Source of the DNA: CAZFLM01 sp964519955 | Lineage (GTDB): Bacteria; Armatimonadota; Chthonomonadetes; Chthonomonadales; CAJBBX01 | Direction of reading: 5' to 3' | Length of the DNA: 64,000 bases | Assembly: GCA_964519955.1 (NCBI GenBank) | Contig: CAZFLM010000008.1 | Location: forward strand, 62,001-126,000 | Shown: one piece after another, positions 24,346 through 33,098 of the stretch | Position numbering within the stretch: the stretch's first letter is position 1 | How the letters are laid out: each line of letters begins with the position of its first letter | Program-made: the position numbers and the translations under genes | Notes under the pieces: generated by a model | The model's database searches: none | What the model saw: only the letters and a program-made list of their open reading frames with translations | Told to the model about the DNA's origin: nothing

Positions 24346-25410
24346 ATGGAACGCTGGCTCTGCAGTCTGTCGCTGGTACTGGTCACTTGTTCCGCTCCGT
24401 GTGCCCTCTCGGGCTGCTCCAACTCCAATGCCGCTCCGCCTAGTCCGCCCGGAGGGTACGCCATGCCCAACCCCCCGCAATCCTCACCCGATGCAGCCGC
24501 GCACTCCTGGAACCCACTGACGTCGCAGAGCGCGCACAACCTGCCGCCGCCCTCCGCGCCGGCGCCGCCTGCTTCGGCGCGACGCACGGAGGCACAGGTG
24601 ATCGGCATCGCCACTCAGTTCGCCAAGAACGTGGGCCTGCAGCTTGCCGAGCACGGCACAGCCGTCTACCCGGCGCCGGTGTTGGTGCGCGGGATGCAGG
24701 ACAACTACTGGCAGCCGCGCTGGCAGGTGAAGTTCGGTGACGGCGTCGAGTTTGAGATCGTGGATGCCGACGGAGTCATCTGCAAGTTCCACGATACGCG
24801 CGCGATGGAGAACGGGGACGCCAACGCGCCTCCCGGCCCCGCGCTCGCCGAGGCCAAGGTCCGGCAGCGGGCGGATGTCGTCTTGCGGTCCGTCGGACCC
24901 ATCGGCGAGGTCGGCACGCCCGAGGTGCGCCATGCCCAGTACACCGCCCCAGCAACCGCGGCGGGCGATGTCTGGTTCGTCGTCTGGCCGCGCACGTACC
25001 GCGGCGTGCCCTACCGCTCGCAGCAGTTCACCGTTCAGCTCCAGGGCTCGACCGGCGCGCTCATCGGGCTGGCGGCCCACTACCCGTCGGCGCCGCCTGC
25101 TTCCGGCGCAGGGGCCGTGTCGAAGGCTGACGCGGAGGCAACGGCGAACGCCCGTCTGGCTCAGGCTGGCGTAACCGGCATGACCCTGACGCGCACCTCG
25201 CAGCAGGTGGTCTGCCCGAACACCTTCTGGGACCAGGGTGGCAGCGTGTGGCCGTCCACGACGGCGTCTGCCGTGGCATGGGTGTGCGAGTACTCCGCCG
25301 GCGGGCAGGGGTGTATGGTGTGCGTCGACACGACGTCCGGCAAGGTCATCGGCGGCGAGGACTGGGCAGTCGCCGGTGGGCCGCGCCGCGCCGGGCCACC
25401 GACGAGGTAG
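24346..25410 (+). CDS. PepSY-like lipoprotein, paralogue 2 of 3
   Basis: A 354-residue paralogue. The signal ends in lipobox LSGC (ALSGCSNSN), so it is lipid-anchored, followed by a Pro-rich spacer (PPPSAPAPPASA). The shared module reads EAQVIGIATQFAKNVG, YWQPRWQVKF, VEFEIVDADGVICKF, and the C-terminus has WVCEYSAGG and VCVDTTSGKVIGGED. A TAAGGAG site precedes the ATG at 24346. Different anchors (membrane helix, lipid, signal peptide) in the three neighbours suggest they function at different surfaces or layers. Confidence 0.75.
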   Translation: MERWLCSLSLVLVTCSAPCALSGCSNSNAAPPSPPGGYAMPNPPQSSPDAAAHSWNPLTSQSAHNLPPPSAPAPPASARRTEAQVIGIATQFAKNVGLQLAEHGTAVYPAPVLVRGMQDNYWQPRWQVKFGDGVEFEIVDADGVICKFHDTRAMENGDANAPPGPALAEAKVRQRADVVLRSVGPIGEVGTPEVRHAQYTAPATAAGDVWFVVWPRTYRGVPYRSQQFTVQLQGSTGALIGLAAHYPSAPPASGAGAVSKADAEATANARLAQAGVTGMTLTRTSQQVVCPNTFWDQGGSVWPSTTASAVAWVCEYSAGGQGCMVCVDTTSGKVIGGEDWAVAGGPRRAGPPTR

Positions 25411-25485
25411 TCATCAGCGCTGCGCTGCCGTGCGCCGCCTGACGTGGACGGCACGCTTGCGTTCCATCGAATAGAGGACCTACCA

Positions 25486-26502
25486 ATGGGGATCCCACGC
25501 TGCCGAATCCTGCTGCCCTTGTTTGCCTGCTTGGTTGGTGTCCTGGACGTCTCCCAGAGCCCCACATGCGCGCGCCCGTCGCCCGGAGGACAGATCGCGG
25601 AGGCACGTACACGCCGGACGAAGGCTGAGGCGATCGCCATCGCGCGGGAGTTCACCCGCAAGATCGGCGCTCCCGTAGCCGGCACGGCAGTAGCCGTGTT
25701 TCCTGCTCCGACGCTGCACGAGGGTGCAGAACCGGACTACTGGCTGCCCTGTTGGCGCATCACGTTCAGCAGTGATGTCGAAGTAGACGTGGTTGACAGG
25801 ACCGGGTTGGTCTCCACGTATGCTGACCACAGGGTCTGTGCCCAGATGGCCTCCGATGCCTTGCCCGGGTTGACCCCTCTCAGCAAGGCCCAGGCGCTAT
25901 CCGTTGGTGCTCGAACCCTGCGCGCGGCAGGCGCCGTGGCAGATGTCGGCACGCCCACGGCCGAGGCAATGCAGTTGTCCATGCCGCCCACGTCGATCGG
26001 CAGCATATGGTACATCACGTGGCCCCGGCTGTACCAGGGCCACGCCTACCGGCGCCAGGAAGCCACCGTGGTGCTCCAGGCCGACGGAGGCGCGGTCACC
26101 AATGCGCGCATCCACTTCCCATCGCCGGCGCCCACGTCCGGCACGATAGCGCTCACGCGCACCAAAGCAACGGCGGCAGCGGCCGCGCGACTCGCTGCCG
26201 CGGGCATCTCCGGGGCTACGCTCCAATCTGCTGTCATCGAGGTCGTGCAGCCCAACAGGTTCTGGCAGGTGGGCGGATCGGAGGCGCCGATTGCCGGTGC
26301 AGCGCATCTGGCCTGGGTCTGTGGCTACACGCTGAGCACGGGCAAGTCGGGAGTGGTGGTCTACGTGGATGCCGCCTCCGGCGCTGTGGATGGTGGCGGG
26401 CGGTGGGACATAGCCGGGCATGCTCGCGTGCGCCCCGGCGCCCCGCCCGCTAAGGATGTCGCTGCCAGGCGCGCGGCCAAGGTCAAGGCGGCGACCAGGT
26501 AG
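25486..26502 (+). CDS. PepSY-like exported protein, paralogue 3 of 3
   Basis: A 338-residue paralogue with an N-terminal signal (CRILLPLFACLVGVLDVSQ). The shared module is KAEAIAIAREFTRKIG, YWLPCWRITF, VEVDVVDRTGLVSTY; its C-terminal module has AWVCGYTLSTG and YVDAASGAVDGGGRW. It is the most diverged copy (Trp-Gln-Pro-Arg is replaced by Trp-Leu-Pro-Cys). The AGAGGACC site and ATG 25486 support the start. A strong terminator follows, closing the three-gene unit. Confidence 0.75.
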   Translation: MGIPRCRILLPLFACLVGVLDVSQSPTCARPSPGGQIAEARTRRTKAEAIAIAREFTRKIGAPVAGTAVAVFPAPTLHEGAEPDYWLPCWRITFSSDVEVDVVDRTGLVSTYADHRVCAQMASDALPGLTPLSKAQALSVGARTLRAAGAVADVGTPTAEAMQLSMPPTSIGSIWYITWPRLYQGHAYRRQEATVVLQADGGAVTNARIHFPSPAPTSGTIALTRTKATAAAAARLAAAGISGATLQSAVIEVVQPNRFWQVGGSEAPIAGAAHLAWVCGYTLSTGKSGVVVYVDAASGAVDGGGRWDIAGHARVRPGAPPAKDVAARRAAKVKAATR

Positions 26503-26527
26503 AACGAGCCGGCTGACCGACACAGCC

Positions 26528-26555
26528 AAACGGGGCGGCAGCCGCCGCCCCGTTT
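26528..26555 (+). terminator. Rho-independent-type terminator
   Basis: Perfect 12-bp arms AAACGGGGCGGC (26528-26539) and GCCGCCCCGTTT (26544-26555) with a 4-base loop. The run of T at the end and A at the start would serve both the rightward unit and the leftward rseP, whose end lies at 26584. Confidence 0.85.
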
Positions 26556-26583
26556 CTGCGTCCAGCCTTCCGCAGCACAAGCG

Positions 26584-27945
26584 CTAGCGCGGTGCGTTCC
26601 CCGAGATCGTGCGGGCGATGTCGTTGTACATCACGAACACCAGGAGCATCGCGATCAGCCCGAGGCCAACCATCTGCGCGCTCACCATCTCGCGCGTCGA
26701 GAGGCGCCGGCGCCGCAGCTTCTCGATGGCCAGCAGTAGCAGGTGGCCGCCGTCGAGGATCGGGATGGGCAGGAGGTTCAACACGCCCAGACTGAGGCTC
26801 AGACTCGCAGCCATCGTCAGCAGGTGGGCGGGGCCAAGGCGCTGGAGCGCGGTGGTCATCTGCCCCATCATGATCGGGCCGCCCATCTCCTCCGTCTGGC
26901 GCTGCTTCAGCGCGTGCAAGAGGAAGTAGAGGCTGAAGTACGTGCGCAGCGACCCCACCCTCACCGACTCGACTGGCCCCGCCCGCCGCATCTCGGAATT
27001 CGGCTGAATGCCGATGCGGCCCTCGCGGACCTCCTTGCCCGTCGCCTCATCCTTGTAGGTGAACGGCACGTCCACCGCCAGCGTGAGGGTCTCGCCGCCG
27101 CGCTGCACGGTCAGGACCAGACGCTTGCCATTGCTGGCATGGATGCGCTCGACCAGCGCCTTGCCGTCGCGGACGGGCGTGCCATTGATCGCCGCGATCC
27201 GGTCGCCGATCCGCAGGCCGACCTTCTGGGCCACGCCCTTCGGCACCACGTAGGCGATCTGGTTCGTGGCCTCCGCGGGCAGCCCCACCGTGAAGCCGGT
27301 GATGCAGAAGAGGACGAACCCGGCGATCAGGCTGGCCAGCGGTCCGGCGAAGATGACGGCGGCGCGCTGGTAGATCGGCCGGTTGCTGTAGAGCGCCTCA
27401 TCCCGCGAGCGCTCGTCGGCGTTCAGCGCGATGTCGATCAGCGTGTGCTCGCCGTCCGTGATGCGCGGTGAGTGCTTCAGCGCCTCCAGGTCGGCCCGGC
27501 CGTCGTCCGTCATCTTGCCGTCGGGCCCGAACGACGCACGAAGCGCCGCGCGCACGTCCTCGGAGATGCTCTGCGGGTCGATGCTGACGATGCCGTCCTG
27601 CTCCAGCGTGCGCAGCAGCGTGGTGAGCGGGTCGTTGGCAACGGCGTTGGCCACACTCGTCCGCACGGCCAGCAAGATGGGCTGGCCCGAGGAGATGTCG
27701 TCCGCCTCCATGCCCGCGATCTTCACGAAGCCGCCGAACGGGACGGACCGCACGTTGTACTCGGTCCCGTCACGCTTCCCGATGCGCCACAGCACAGGGC
27801 CGAAGAAGAGCGAGAAGTCCTCGACGCGCATCTTGAACCACTTCGCGGCTGCGAAGTGGCCCCCTTCGTGCGCAATGACGAGCACGCTGATCATGATGAT
27901 CAGCGCGAATATGCCGGTTACCCAGCCAAAGAGGTCCGATCCCAA
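26584..27945 (-). CDS. rseP: RIP site-2 protease
   Basis: A 453-residue intramembrane zinc metalloprotease. HEGGH at residues 26-30 is the HExxH metal site in the first membrane segment, a PDZ domain sits in the middle (VAQKVGLRIGDRIAAINGTP), and NLLPIPILDGGH in the last part is the second metal/active-site motif. There are three or four transmembrane segments. Such proteases release membrane-bound anti-sigma factors or clear signal peptides. It has about 90 extra residues between the first motif and the PDZ domain (ANDPLTTLLRTLEQDG onwards), a modest insertion. It follows dxr by nine bases, the common bacterial order. Confidence 0.95.
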   Translation of the reverse strand: MGSDLFGWVTGIFALIIMISVLVIAHEGGHFAAAKWFKMRVEDFSLFFGPVLWRIGKRDGTEYNVRSVPFGGFVKIAGMEADDISSGQPILLAVRTSVANAVANDPLTTLLRTLEQDGIVSIDPQSISEDVRAALRASFGPDGKMTDDGRADLEALKHSPRITDGEHTLIDIALNADERSRDEALYSNRPIYQRAAVIFAGPLASLIAGFVLFCITGFTVGLPAEATNQIAYVVPKGVAQKVGLRIGDRIAAINGTPVRDGKALVERIHASNGKRLVLTVQRGGETLTLAVDVPFTYKDEATGKEVREGRIGIQPNSEMRRAGPVESVRVGSLRTYFSLYFLLHALKQRQTEEMGGPIMMGQMTTALQRLGPAHLLTMAASLSLSLGVLNLLPIPILDGGHLLLLAIEKLRRRRLSTREMVSAQMVGLGLIAMLLVFVMYNDIARTISGNAPR

Positions 27946-27954
27946 TCGCGCTTC

Positions 27955-29109
27955 CTATACTAGCGGGAGTTCGACGTCCGCCGCCGCGCGTCGAGCCCAG
28001 GCGTCGGCTTCGAGTACTTGCTCATACGTTGGCGGCACCGGTGTGTGTCTCGCCATCACGGCCTGCACGGTGTCGGGGATGCCCGTGAAGGGGATCTCCC
28101 GGTTCAAGAACCGAGCCACCGCGGCCTCGTTGGCCGCATTCATCACGGCAGGCATCGTGCCGCCTGCCTCCACGGCCTCGCGCGCGAGGCGCAACGCCGG
28201 GAACTTCTCCTCGTCGGGCTTGTCGAACGTCAGTGCGCCCGCCGTCGTCAGATCGAGCCGCGGCAGCCCCGTGTTCGGCCGCTCCGGATAGAGCAGGGCG
28301 TACTGGATCGGCAGCCGCATGTCCGGTAGGCCCAACTGCGCCAGCACGGAGCCGTCATTGAACCGCACGAGGGAATGGATGATGCTCTGCGGGTGGACCA
28401 CGACTTCCACATCGGTCACGGGTACGTCGAACAGCCAGTGCGCCTCGATGATCTCCAGCCCCTTGTTCATCAGGGTGGCCGAGTTGATCGTGACGAGGCC
28501 GCCCATATTCCATGTCGGGTGTTTCAGGGCTTGCTCTACAGTGATTCCGCGAAACTCGTCGCGCGGGGTCTGGCGGAACGGCCCACCCGACGCCGTGAGC
28601 AGGATGCGCTCCAGGCTGCGCTCCGGTGTGCCCTGCAGACACTGGAAAATGGCCGAGTGCTCGCTGTCGATGGGCAGGATGTGGACGCCCTTCGCTTTGG
28701 CCCGCGCCATCGTGTGCTCGCCCGCGGCGACCAGCACCTCTTTGCTGGCGAGTGCGATGTCCTTGCCCGCCTCGATGGCCGCGTGCGTCGGCGCGATGCC
28801 CACGGCGCCCGCCACCGACACGACGACGACGTCCGCGTCGGCCAGCGTGGCCAACTCGCACATGCCGGGCACGCCGCTGTACAGACTGACGGCCGACGAG
28901 CCCAGCCGGTTCCGTAGATCGCTCGCCCGCTCTTCGTCGCCGATGCAGACGTGCCGCACTCCGTGGGTACGAGCCTGTTCTGCCAGCAGCTCGACGTTAC
29001 GATGGGCGGCCAGGCCGACGACCTGAAGCCGCTCCGGCAGGCGCGAGACGATGTCGAGGACTTGGGTGCCGATGGACCCTGTGGATCCGAGGATGACGAT
29101 GCGTTTCAT
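27955..29109 (-). CDS. dxr: 1-deoxy-D-xylulose-5-phosphate reductoisomerase
   Basis: Catalyses the committed step of the non-mevalonate isoprenoid pathway: DXP to 2-C-methyl-D-erythritol 4-phosphate, with NADPH and a divalent metal. Motifs are GSTGSIGTQVLDIV (NADPH), ILPIDSEHSAIFQCLQG (metal and substrate), LTASGGPFR and NMGGLVTINSATLMNKGLE. The length of 384 residues is normal. A TATAAT box lies at 29126-29121, but no clear -35 accompanies it. The gap 29110-29409 to the divergent cyclase gene shows no other feature that I can support. Confidence 0.97.
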   Translation of the reverse strand: MKRIVILGSTGSIGTQVLDIVSRLPERLQVVGLAAHRNVELLAEQARTHGVRHVCIGDEERASDLRNRLGSSAVSLYSGVPGMCELATLADADVVVVSVAGAVGIAPTHAAIEAGKDIALASKEVLVAAGEHTMARAKAKGVHILPIDSEHSAIFQCLQGTPERSLERILLTASGGPFRQTPRDEFRGITVEQALKHPTWNMGGLVTINSATLMNKGLEIIEAHWLFDVPVTDVEVVVHPQSIIHSLVRFNDGSVLAQLGLPDMRLPIQYALLYPERPNTGLPRLDLTTAGALTFDKPDEEKFPALRLAREAVEAGGTMPAVMNAANEAAVARFLNREIPFTGIPDTVQAVMARHTPVPPTYEQVLEADAWARRAAADVELPLV

Positions 29110-29409
29110 GGTGGTGAGTCATTATAGCCCGTATGGGCCGGGCGCGGCTCGGTGCCGCACGATCCCACGCGCCACCTCCGCCCTCTCGCCGCCGCCACGC
29201 TCAACGGATCCCGCCGCCGTCGGCATGACGACCGCGTGCGACGTGCGGCCGGCCCGCAGGATTCGCCCCGCCGGCGCATGAATAGGGCAGGGGGGACGGC
29301 CTCGACCGGCAGTGGCGTTGTGCACAGTGGCGCCAGGGGGCGAAACCACCCCGCCCAGCGTCGTGTCTACCACTCGGTCCTCGCACCGAGACGTCCGCCG
29401 GCCAACAAC

Positions 29410-31107
29410 ATGCCCAAACCGCCAACTGGAACCGTCGCGTTCCTCTTCACAGATATCGTAGGCTCCACGGAGATGTGGGAGCGGCTCGGAGACGCCTTCC
29501 TGCCGGTCCTGCAGGCTCACAACGCCATCATGGTCGAGGCCATCGAGCGCTTCGGCGGCTACGTCGTCAAGACCGAGGGCGACTCCTACAAGGTCGCCTT
29601 CGACGACCCCGCCGACGCCGTGCGCTGCGCCCTGGTGGCCCAGGCCGCCCTCCAGCGCTACCCCTGGCCGTCCGACGTGGGCCAGGTGCGCGTTCGCATG
29701 GCCGTCCATACCGGCCGCCCGTTCTTCCAGGCCGGCGACTACTTCGGCCCGCCGGTGAACCGCGCCGCGCGCCTCCTGAGCGCTTCCCACGGCGGCCAGG
29801 TGCTCATCTCCGAGGACACGCTGAACCTGGTCGAGAACCGCGTCGACGCGCAGACACGGTTCCTGGACCTCGGCTACCATCGCCTCAAGGACCTCGACGT
29901 GCCGGTGCGCATCTACCATGCCCAGCACCCGGCGCTCGATGCAGCGTCCTTCCCGCCGCCGCGCTCGCTGAACGGCACCGCCAACAACCTGCCTACGCAG
30001 CGGACCAGCTTCATCGGGCGCGAGAAGGAGATCGAGCAGATCGCCGCCCTTCTCGCCCGCAACGATACGCCCATGCTCGCCCTGACCGGGCCGGAGGGCA
30101 TCGGCAAGACGCGCCTGTCGCTCCAGGTGGCCGCCGAGCGGGTGGAGCTGTTCCCGGACGGCGTGTGGTTCGTCAAGCTCACGCATGCCATGGACGCCCG
30201 CGGCGCCGCTGTCGAGGTGGCCTCTGCCATCGGCATCCCGCTGGTGCCCGGCGCCCATCCGGTCGAGACCGTGCGGACGTGGCTGGCCGACCGCCGCTGC
30301 CTGCTCATCCTGGACGACTGCGGCCACGTGCCCGAGGCCGGCCGGTTCATCCGCGAGCTGCTCTCCGAGTCGCCTTCGCTGCGATGCCTGGCCACCAGCC
30401 GCGAGTCGCTCAAGCTGGAACCCGGCAACGAGTACGAGCTGCCCGAGATGACCCGGCCCGAGCCCGAGGCGGCGGCCGCCGACCTGATGCAGACCGATGC
30501 AGGCCGCCTGTTCGTGGAGCGCGCCCACGACGAGCGCGCCGACTTCGCGCTCAACGACCGCCGCGCTAAGTCCATCTCGCGCCTGCTCAGCCGCCTGCCC
30601 GGCCTTCCGGAGGCCGTGGAGAAGGCGGCCGCCATGCTCCGTCAGCCGGACGTGTCGCCAGCCCAGGTGCTCACCGCGCTCGGCCGCGACCTTAAGACGA
30701 GCGTGGAGGAGATCACCGGCGTGCAGGGGCGCGACATCGTGAACCGCCTGCGCGAGTCGCCGGGGCTGGCCGCGCTGCTGGAGACGCTGGGCGCAGCCTC
30801 CGCGGACCGCAGACACCTGGACGAGGCCGAGCGGGTCTCGCGCGACGCGCTCGCCATTCACGAGCGCCTGGGCGACCGCCATGGCGTTGCGGTCAGCCTG
30901 CGCCAGCTCGGAAACATCGCCTACGCGCGCTGCGACTACGCTCGGGCTGTGAGTCTGCTGCTCGCCGCGCGCCAGGCGTTCGATGAGGCCGGCGGCGTCG
31001 AGCCCGAGCTGCTGACCGACCTCGAGACCGCCCGCCGTGCGCTGGCGGAGTCGGCTGCGCGCCAGTCTCAGCGGCCGTCGCAGCCCGTCGTCGAGCTGGG
31101 GGGCTAG
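29410..31107 (+). CDS. Class III nucleotidyl cyclase fused to a STAND-type ATPase
   Basis: A 565-residue protein. Residues 8-175 form a cyclase catalytic domain: FLFTDIVGSTEMWERLG (metal Asp15), YVVKTEGDSYKVAF with the second metal Asp, and GDYFGPPVNRAARLL. Residues from about 200 carry an ATPase with Walker A TGPEGIGKT and Walker B CLLILDDCG, then a winged-helix region and a short TPR-like tail (GDRHGVAVSLRQLGNIAYA). It probably makes cAMP or cGMP under nucleotide-dependent control by the STAND module. The usual KTxGDG sequence reads KTEGDS here, so activity should be tested. The ATG follows 300 bases of empty DNA. Confidence 0.85.
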   Translation: MPKPPTGTVAFLFTDIVGSTEMWERLGDAFLPVLQAHNAIMVEAIERFGGYVVKTEGDSYKVAFDDPADAVRCALVAQAALQRYPWPSDVGQVRVRMAVHTGRPFFQAGDYFGPPVNRAARLLSASHGGQVLISEDTLNLVENRVDAQTRFLDLGYHRLKDLDVPVRIYHAQHPALDAASFPPPRSLNGTANNLPTQRTSFIGREKEIEQIAALLARNDTPMLALTGPEGIGKTRLSLQVAAERVELFPDGVWFVKLTHAMDARGAAVEVASAIGIPLVPGAHPVETVRTWLADRRCLLILDDCGHVPEAGRFIRELLSESPSLRCLATSRESLKLEPGNEYELPEMTRPEPEAAAADLMQTDAGRLFVERAHDERADFALNDRRAKSISRLLSRLPGLPEAVEKAAAMLRQPDVSPAQVLTALGRDLKTSVEEITGVQGRDIVNRLRESPGLAALLETLGAASADRRHLDEAERVSRDALAIHERLGDRHGVAVSLRQLGNIAYARCDYARAVSLLLAARQAFDEAGGVEPELLTDLETARRALAESAARQSQRPSQPVVELGG

Positions 31108-31109
31108 CG

Positions 31110-32450
31110 ATGGCCGAGCGCGAGGTGGGCCTCAGAGTGGTGGAGGTCGATGAGGACAGCTCGGCAGGCGCCGCGGGGCTGCTGCCAGGCGATCTGGTGT
31201 CGGCCGTGAACGGCACGCCGGTGTACGACGTTCTGGACTTCGACTTTCACGCGGCGAGCATCGATCCCGTGCTGGACCTCCGGCGCGACGGCGTGGCGCT
31301 CCAGGTCACGCTGGAGAAGGACGAGGACGACCTGCACGGTCTGCGGTTTGCCTCGGAACTGGGCGACAAGATCCGCACGTGTACCAACAAGTGCGTCTTC
31401 TGCTTCATCCACCAGATGCCGCGCAAGATGCGCAAGACGCTCTACGTGATGGACGACGACTTCCGCCTCTCGTTCCTCCACGGCAACTACGTCACGCTCA
31501 CCAACCTCGCCGACGCGGAGTGGCGCCGCATCCTGGAGCAGCGTCTGTCGCCCCTCTACGTCTCCGTGCACGCCACCGACCCCGGCCTGCGCGGGGTGCT
31601 CCTCGGCAAGAAGGACCCGGCGCCCATTATCCCGCAGCTCCGCGAGTTGGCTACCAACCGCATCGACGTCCACGCGCAGGTCGTGCTCTGCCCCGGCTGG
31701 AACGATAGCTGGGCGCTTGCCGACACCATCGAGGAGCTGTCGCGCCTCCATCCGGCCGCCACTGGCCTGCGCGCGGGCGTCCAGTCGGTGGCCATCGTGC
31801 CAGTCGGCCTCACGCAGTTCCGCGAGCGCCTGCCCGACCTGCGCGCCGTCGATCGCGACTACGCGCGCCAGATGATCGCCACCACGCGCCCGGTGGGCTC
31901 CCAGTTCCGCGAGCGGCTGGGCACGCGCTTCGTCTGGCTGTCCGACGAGTGGTACTTCCTGGCGGGGGCACGCATCCCCGGGCGCGCGCACTACGAGGGC
32001 TTCCCGCAGCTCGAGGATGGCGTCGGCACCGTGCGCCGCTTCATGGACGATGCCGCCAGATTGGCCCGCCGTCTCCCCGCCGCGGCGCCCGCGCCCGTGA
32101 AGGCCACACTGGTGACCGGCGAACTGGCCGCCGAGATGGTGCGCGGCTTCGCGGCGCGGCTCTCGCAGATCAGGCGCGTCGACGTGAACGTGTGCGTGGT
32201 GCGCAACCGCTTCTTCGGCGAGCACATCAACGTAACGGGCCTGCTGACCGGGGCAGACATCGTGGAGCAGCTCGGGGAGCTCGGCGCGCGGCCGACGGTC
32301 TACCTGCCGGACATCTGCCTGCGCGATGGAGAGGACGTGACGCTCGACGACATGACCGTGGAAGACCTGCGGCGTGCGACGGGCCTGGATGTGCGCGTCT
32401 GCGGCACGCGCCCCCGCGATCTAGCGAGGCTGATGGGGCTAGTGGGGTAG
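31110..32450 (+). CDS. DUF512 radical-SAM protein with PDZ-like N-terminus
   Basis: A 446-residue protein. The N-terminal 85 residues are PDZ-like (GAAGLLPGDLVSAVNGTPV). CTNKCVFCFIHQ (Cys 91, 95 and 98) is the iron-sulfur site of the radical-SAM superfamily, followed by HGNYVTLTNL and VSVHATDP. The C-terminal region (VTGELAAEMVRGFAA, GEHINVTGLLTGADIVEQL) is the DUF512 domain, also found in clostridial and cyanobacterial relatives. Its reaction has not been established for the family. It starts three bases after the preceding stop, so it is co-transcribed with the cyclase. Confidence 0.9.
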   Translation: MAEREVGLRVVEVDEDSSAGAAGLLPGDLVSAVNGTPVYDVLDFDFHAASIDPVLDLRRDGVALQVTLEKDEDDLHGLRFASELGDKIRTCTNKCVFCFIHQMPRKMRKTLYVMDDDFRLSFLHGNYVTLTNLADAEWRRILEQRLSPLYVSVHATDPGLRGVLLGKKDPAPIIPQLRELATNRIDVHAQVVLCPGWNDSWALADTIEELSRLHPAATGLRAGVQSVAIVPVGLTQFRERLPDLRAVDRDYARQMIATTRPVGSQFRERLGTRFVWLSDEWYFLAGARIPGRAHYEGFPQLEDGVGTVRRFMDDAARLARRLPAAAPAPVKATLVTGELAAEMVRGFAARLSQIRRVDVNVCVVRNRFFGEHINVTGLLTGADIVEQLGELGARPTVYLPDICLRDGEDVTLDDMTVEDLRRATGLDVRVCGTRPRDLARLMGLVG

Positions 32451-32477
32451 GGGAACCGGCAGCGCCCGTCTCCGGCG

Positions 32478-32713
32478 CCAACGCCGTGGTGGGATGGGCC
32501 TCCGTGCCCGTCCGGCAGGACCAACGCCGTGGTGGGATGGGCCTCCGTGCCCGTCCGGTAGGACCAACGCCGTGGTGGGATGGGCCTCCGTGCCCGTCCG
32601 GTAGGACCCGTCTCCGGTGCCAAGGCAGTGGTGGGATGGGCCTCCGCGCCCGTCCGGCAGCGCCCGTCCCCGGTGCCAACGCAGTGGTGGGATGGGCCTC
32701 CGTGCCCGTCCGG
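32478..32713 (+). repeat. Tandem array of five copies of the 38-bp family A repeat
   Basis: Copies at 32478-32515, 32521-32558, 32564-32601, 32620-32657 and 32676-32713 share the core GTGGTGGGATGGGCCTCCGT plus GCCCGTCCGG, with a few substitutions. Start-to-start spacing is 43, 43, 56 and 56 bases, so spacers are short and similar to one another, unlike CRISPR. The array lies between the convergent ends of the radical-SAM gene and the small coiled-coil genes. Single family members are found at 6361 and 41720, and a related pair inside lnt. Confidence 0.9.
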
Positions 32714-32726
32714 CATGGGCCCAGGG

Positions 32727-33071
32727 CTAGATCCCCGGCGGCACTCCGACGGTGCTCTGCTGCTCGACTTGGGCCACCCGCGAGTCCAGGTTGTTCACCC
32801 GCGACTCGATGCGGCGCAGCGCCGTGTCGAAGCTCACGTCGTACTGCGTTGCCGTGTCTCGCAACTGCGCCAGCTCCTGCCGCACCGCCTCGATCCGCTC
32901 GATCATCGCCTGGTCGCTCTTCTGCACGCCCGCCAGCTTGATCTCCAGCACCTTGCGGCGATGGTACGTGACGATCGCCATGATCGGTATCAGGCCGATC
33001 AGCACCACGAATGCGAGCGGTATGGCGGCAATCAGGGCGCCGATCTCGATGGCAAGCACTGGCGAATGCAT
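32727..33071 (-). CDS. Small membrane-anchored coiled-coil protein, paralogue 5
   Basis: A 114-residue protein with one or two hydrophobic segments (VLAIEIGALIAAIPLAFVVL, then IGLIPIMAIVTYH), a basic turn, then a coiled-coil tail (MIERIEAVRQELAQLRDTAT, YDVSFDTALRRIESRV). The YDVSFDTAL motif is shared with the four genes upstream (33099, 33381, 33765, 34081). It is the last in a tightly packed row that follows hisA. No known family was recognised; the layout recalls PspB or small coiled-coil scaffold proteins, but the motif is different. Confidence 0.85.
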   Translation of the reverse strand: MHSPVLAIEIGALIAAIPLAFVVLIGLIPIMAIVTYHRRKVLEIKLAGVQKSDQAMIERIEAVRQELAQLRDTATQYDVSFDTALRRIESRVNNLDSRVAQVEQQSTVGVPPGI

Positions 33072-33098
33072 GGCGTGCGCTCCGTATGCGGCGGGCGG

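Noticed and set aside
29110..29409. Small gene in the gap before the cyclase
   Set aside because: Short frames are open but lack ribosome sites and motifs; only a TATAAT box for dxr is visible.
32478..32713. CRISPR array
   Set aside because: Five 38-base repeats, but spacers are 5-18 bases, similar to one another, and no cas gene is present.
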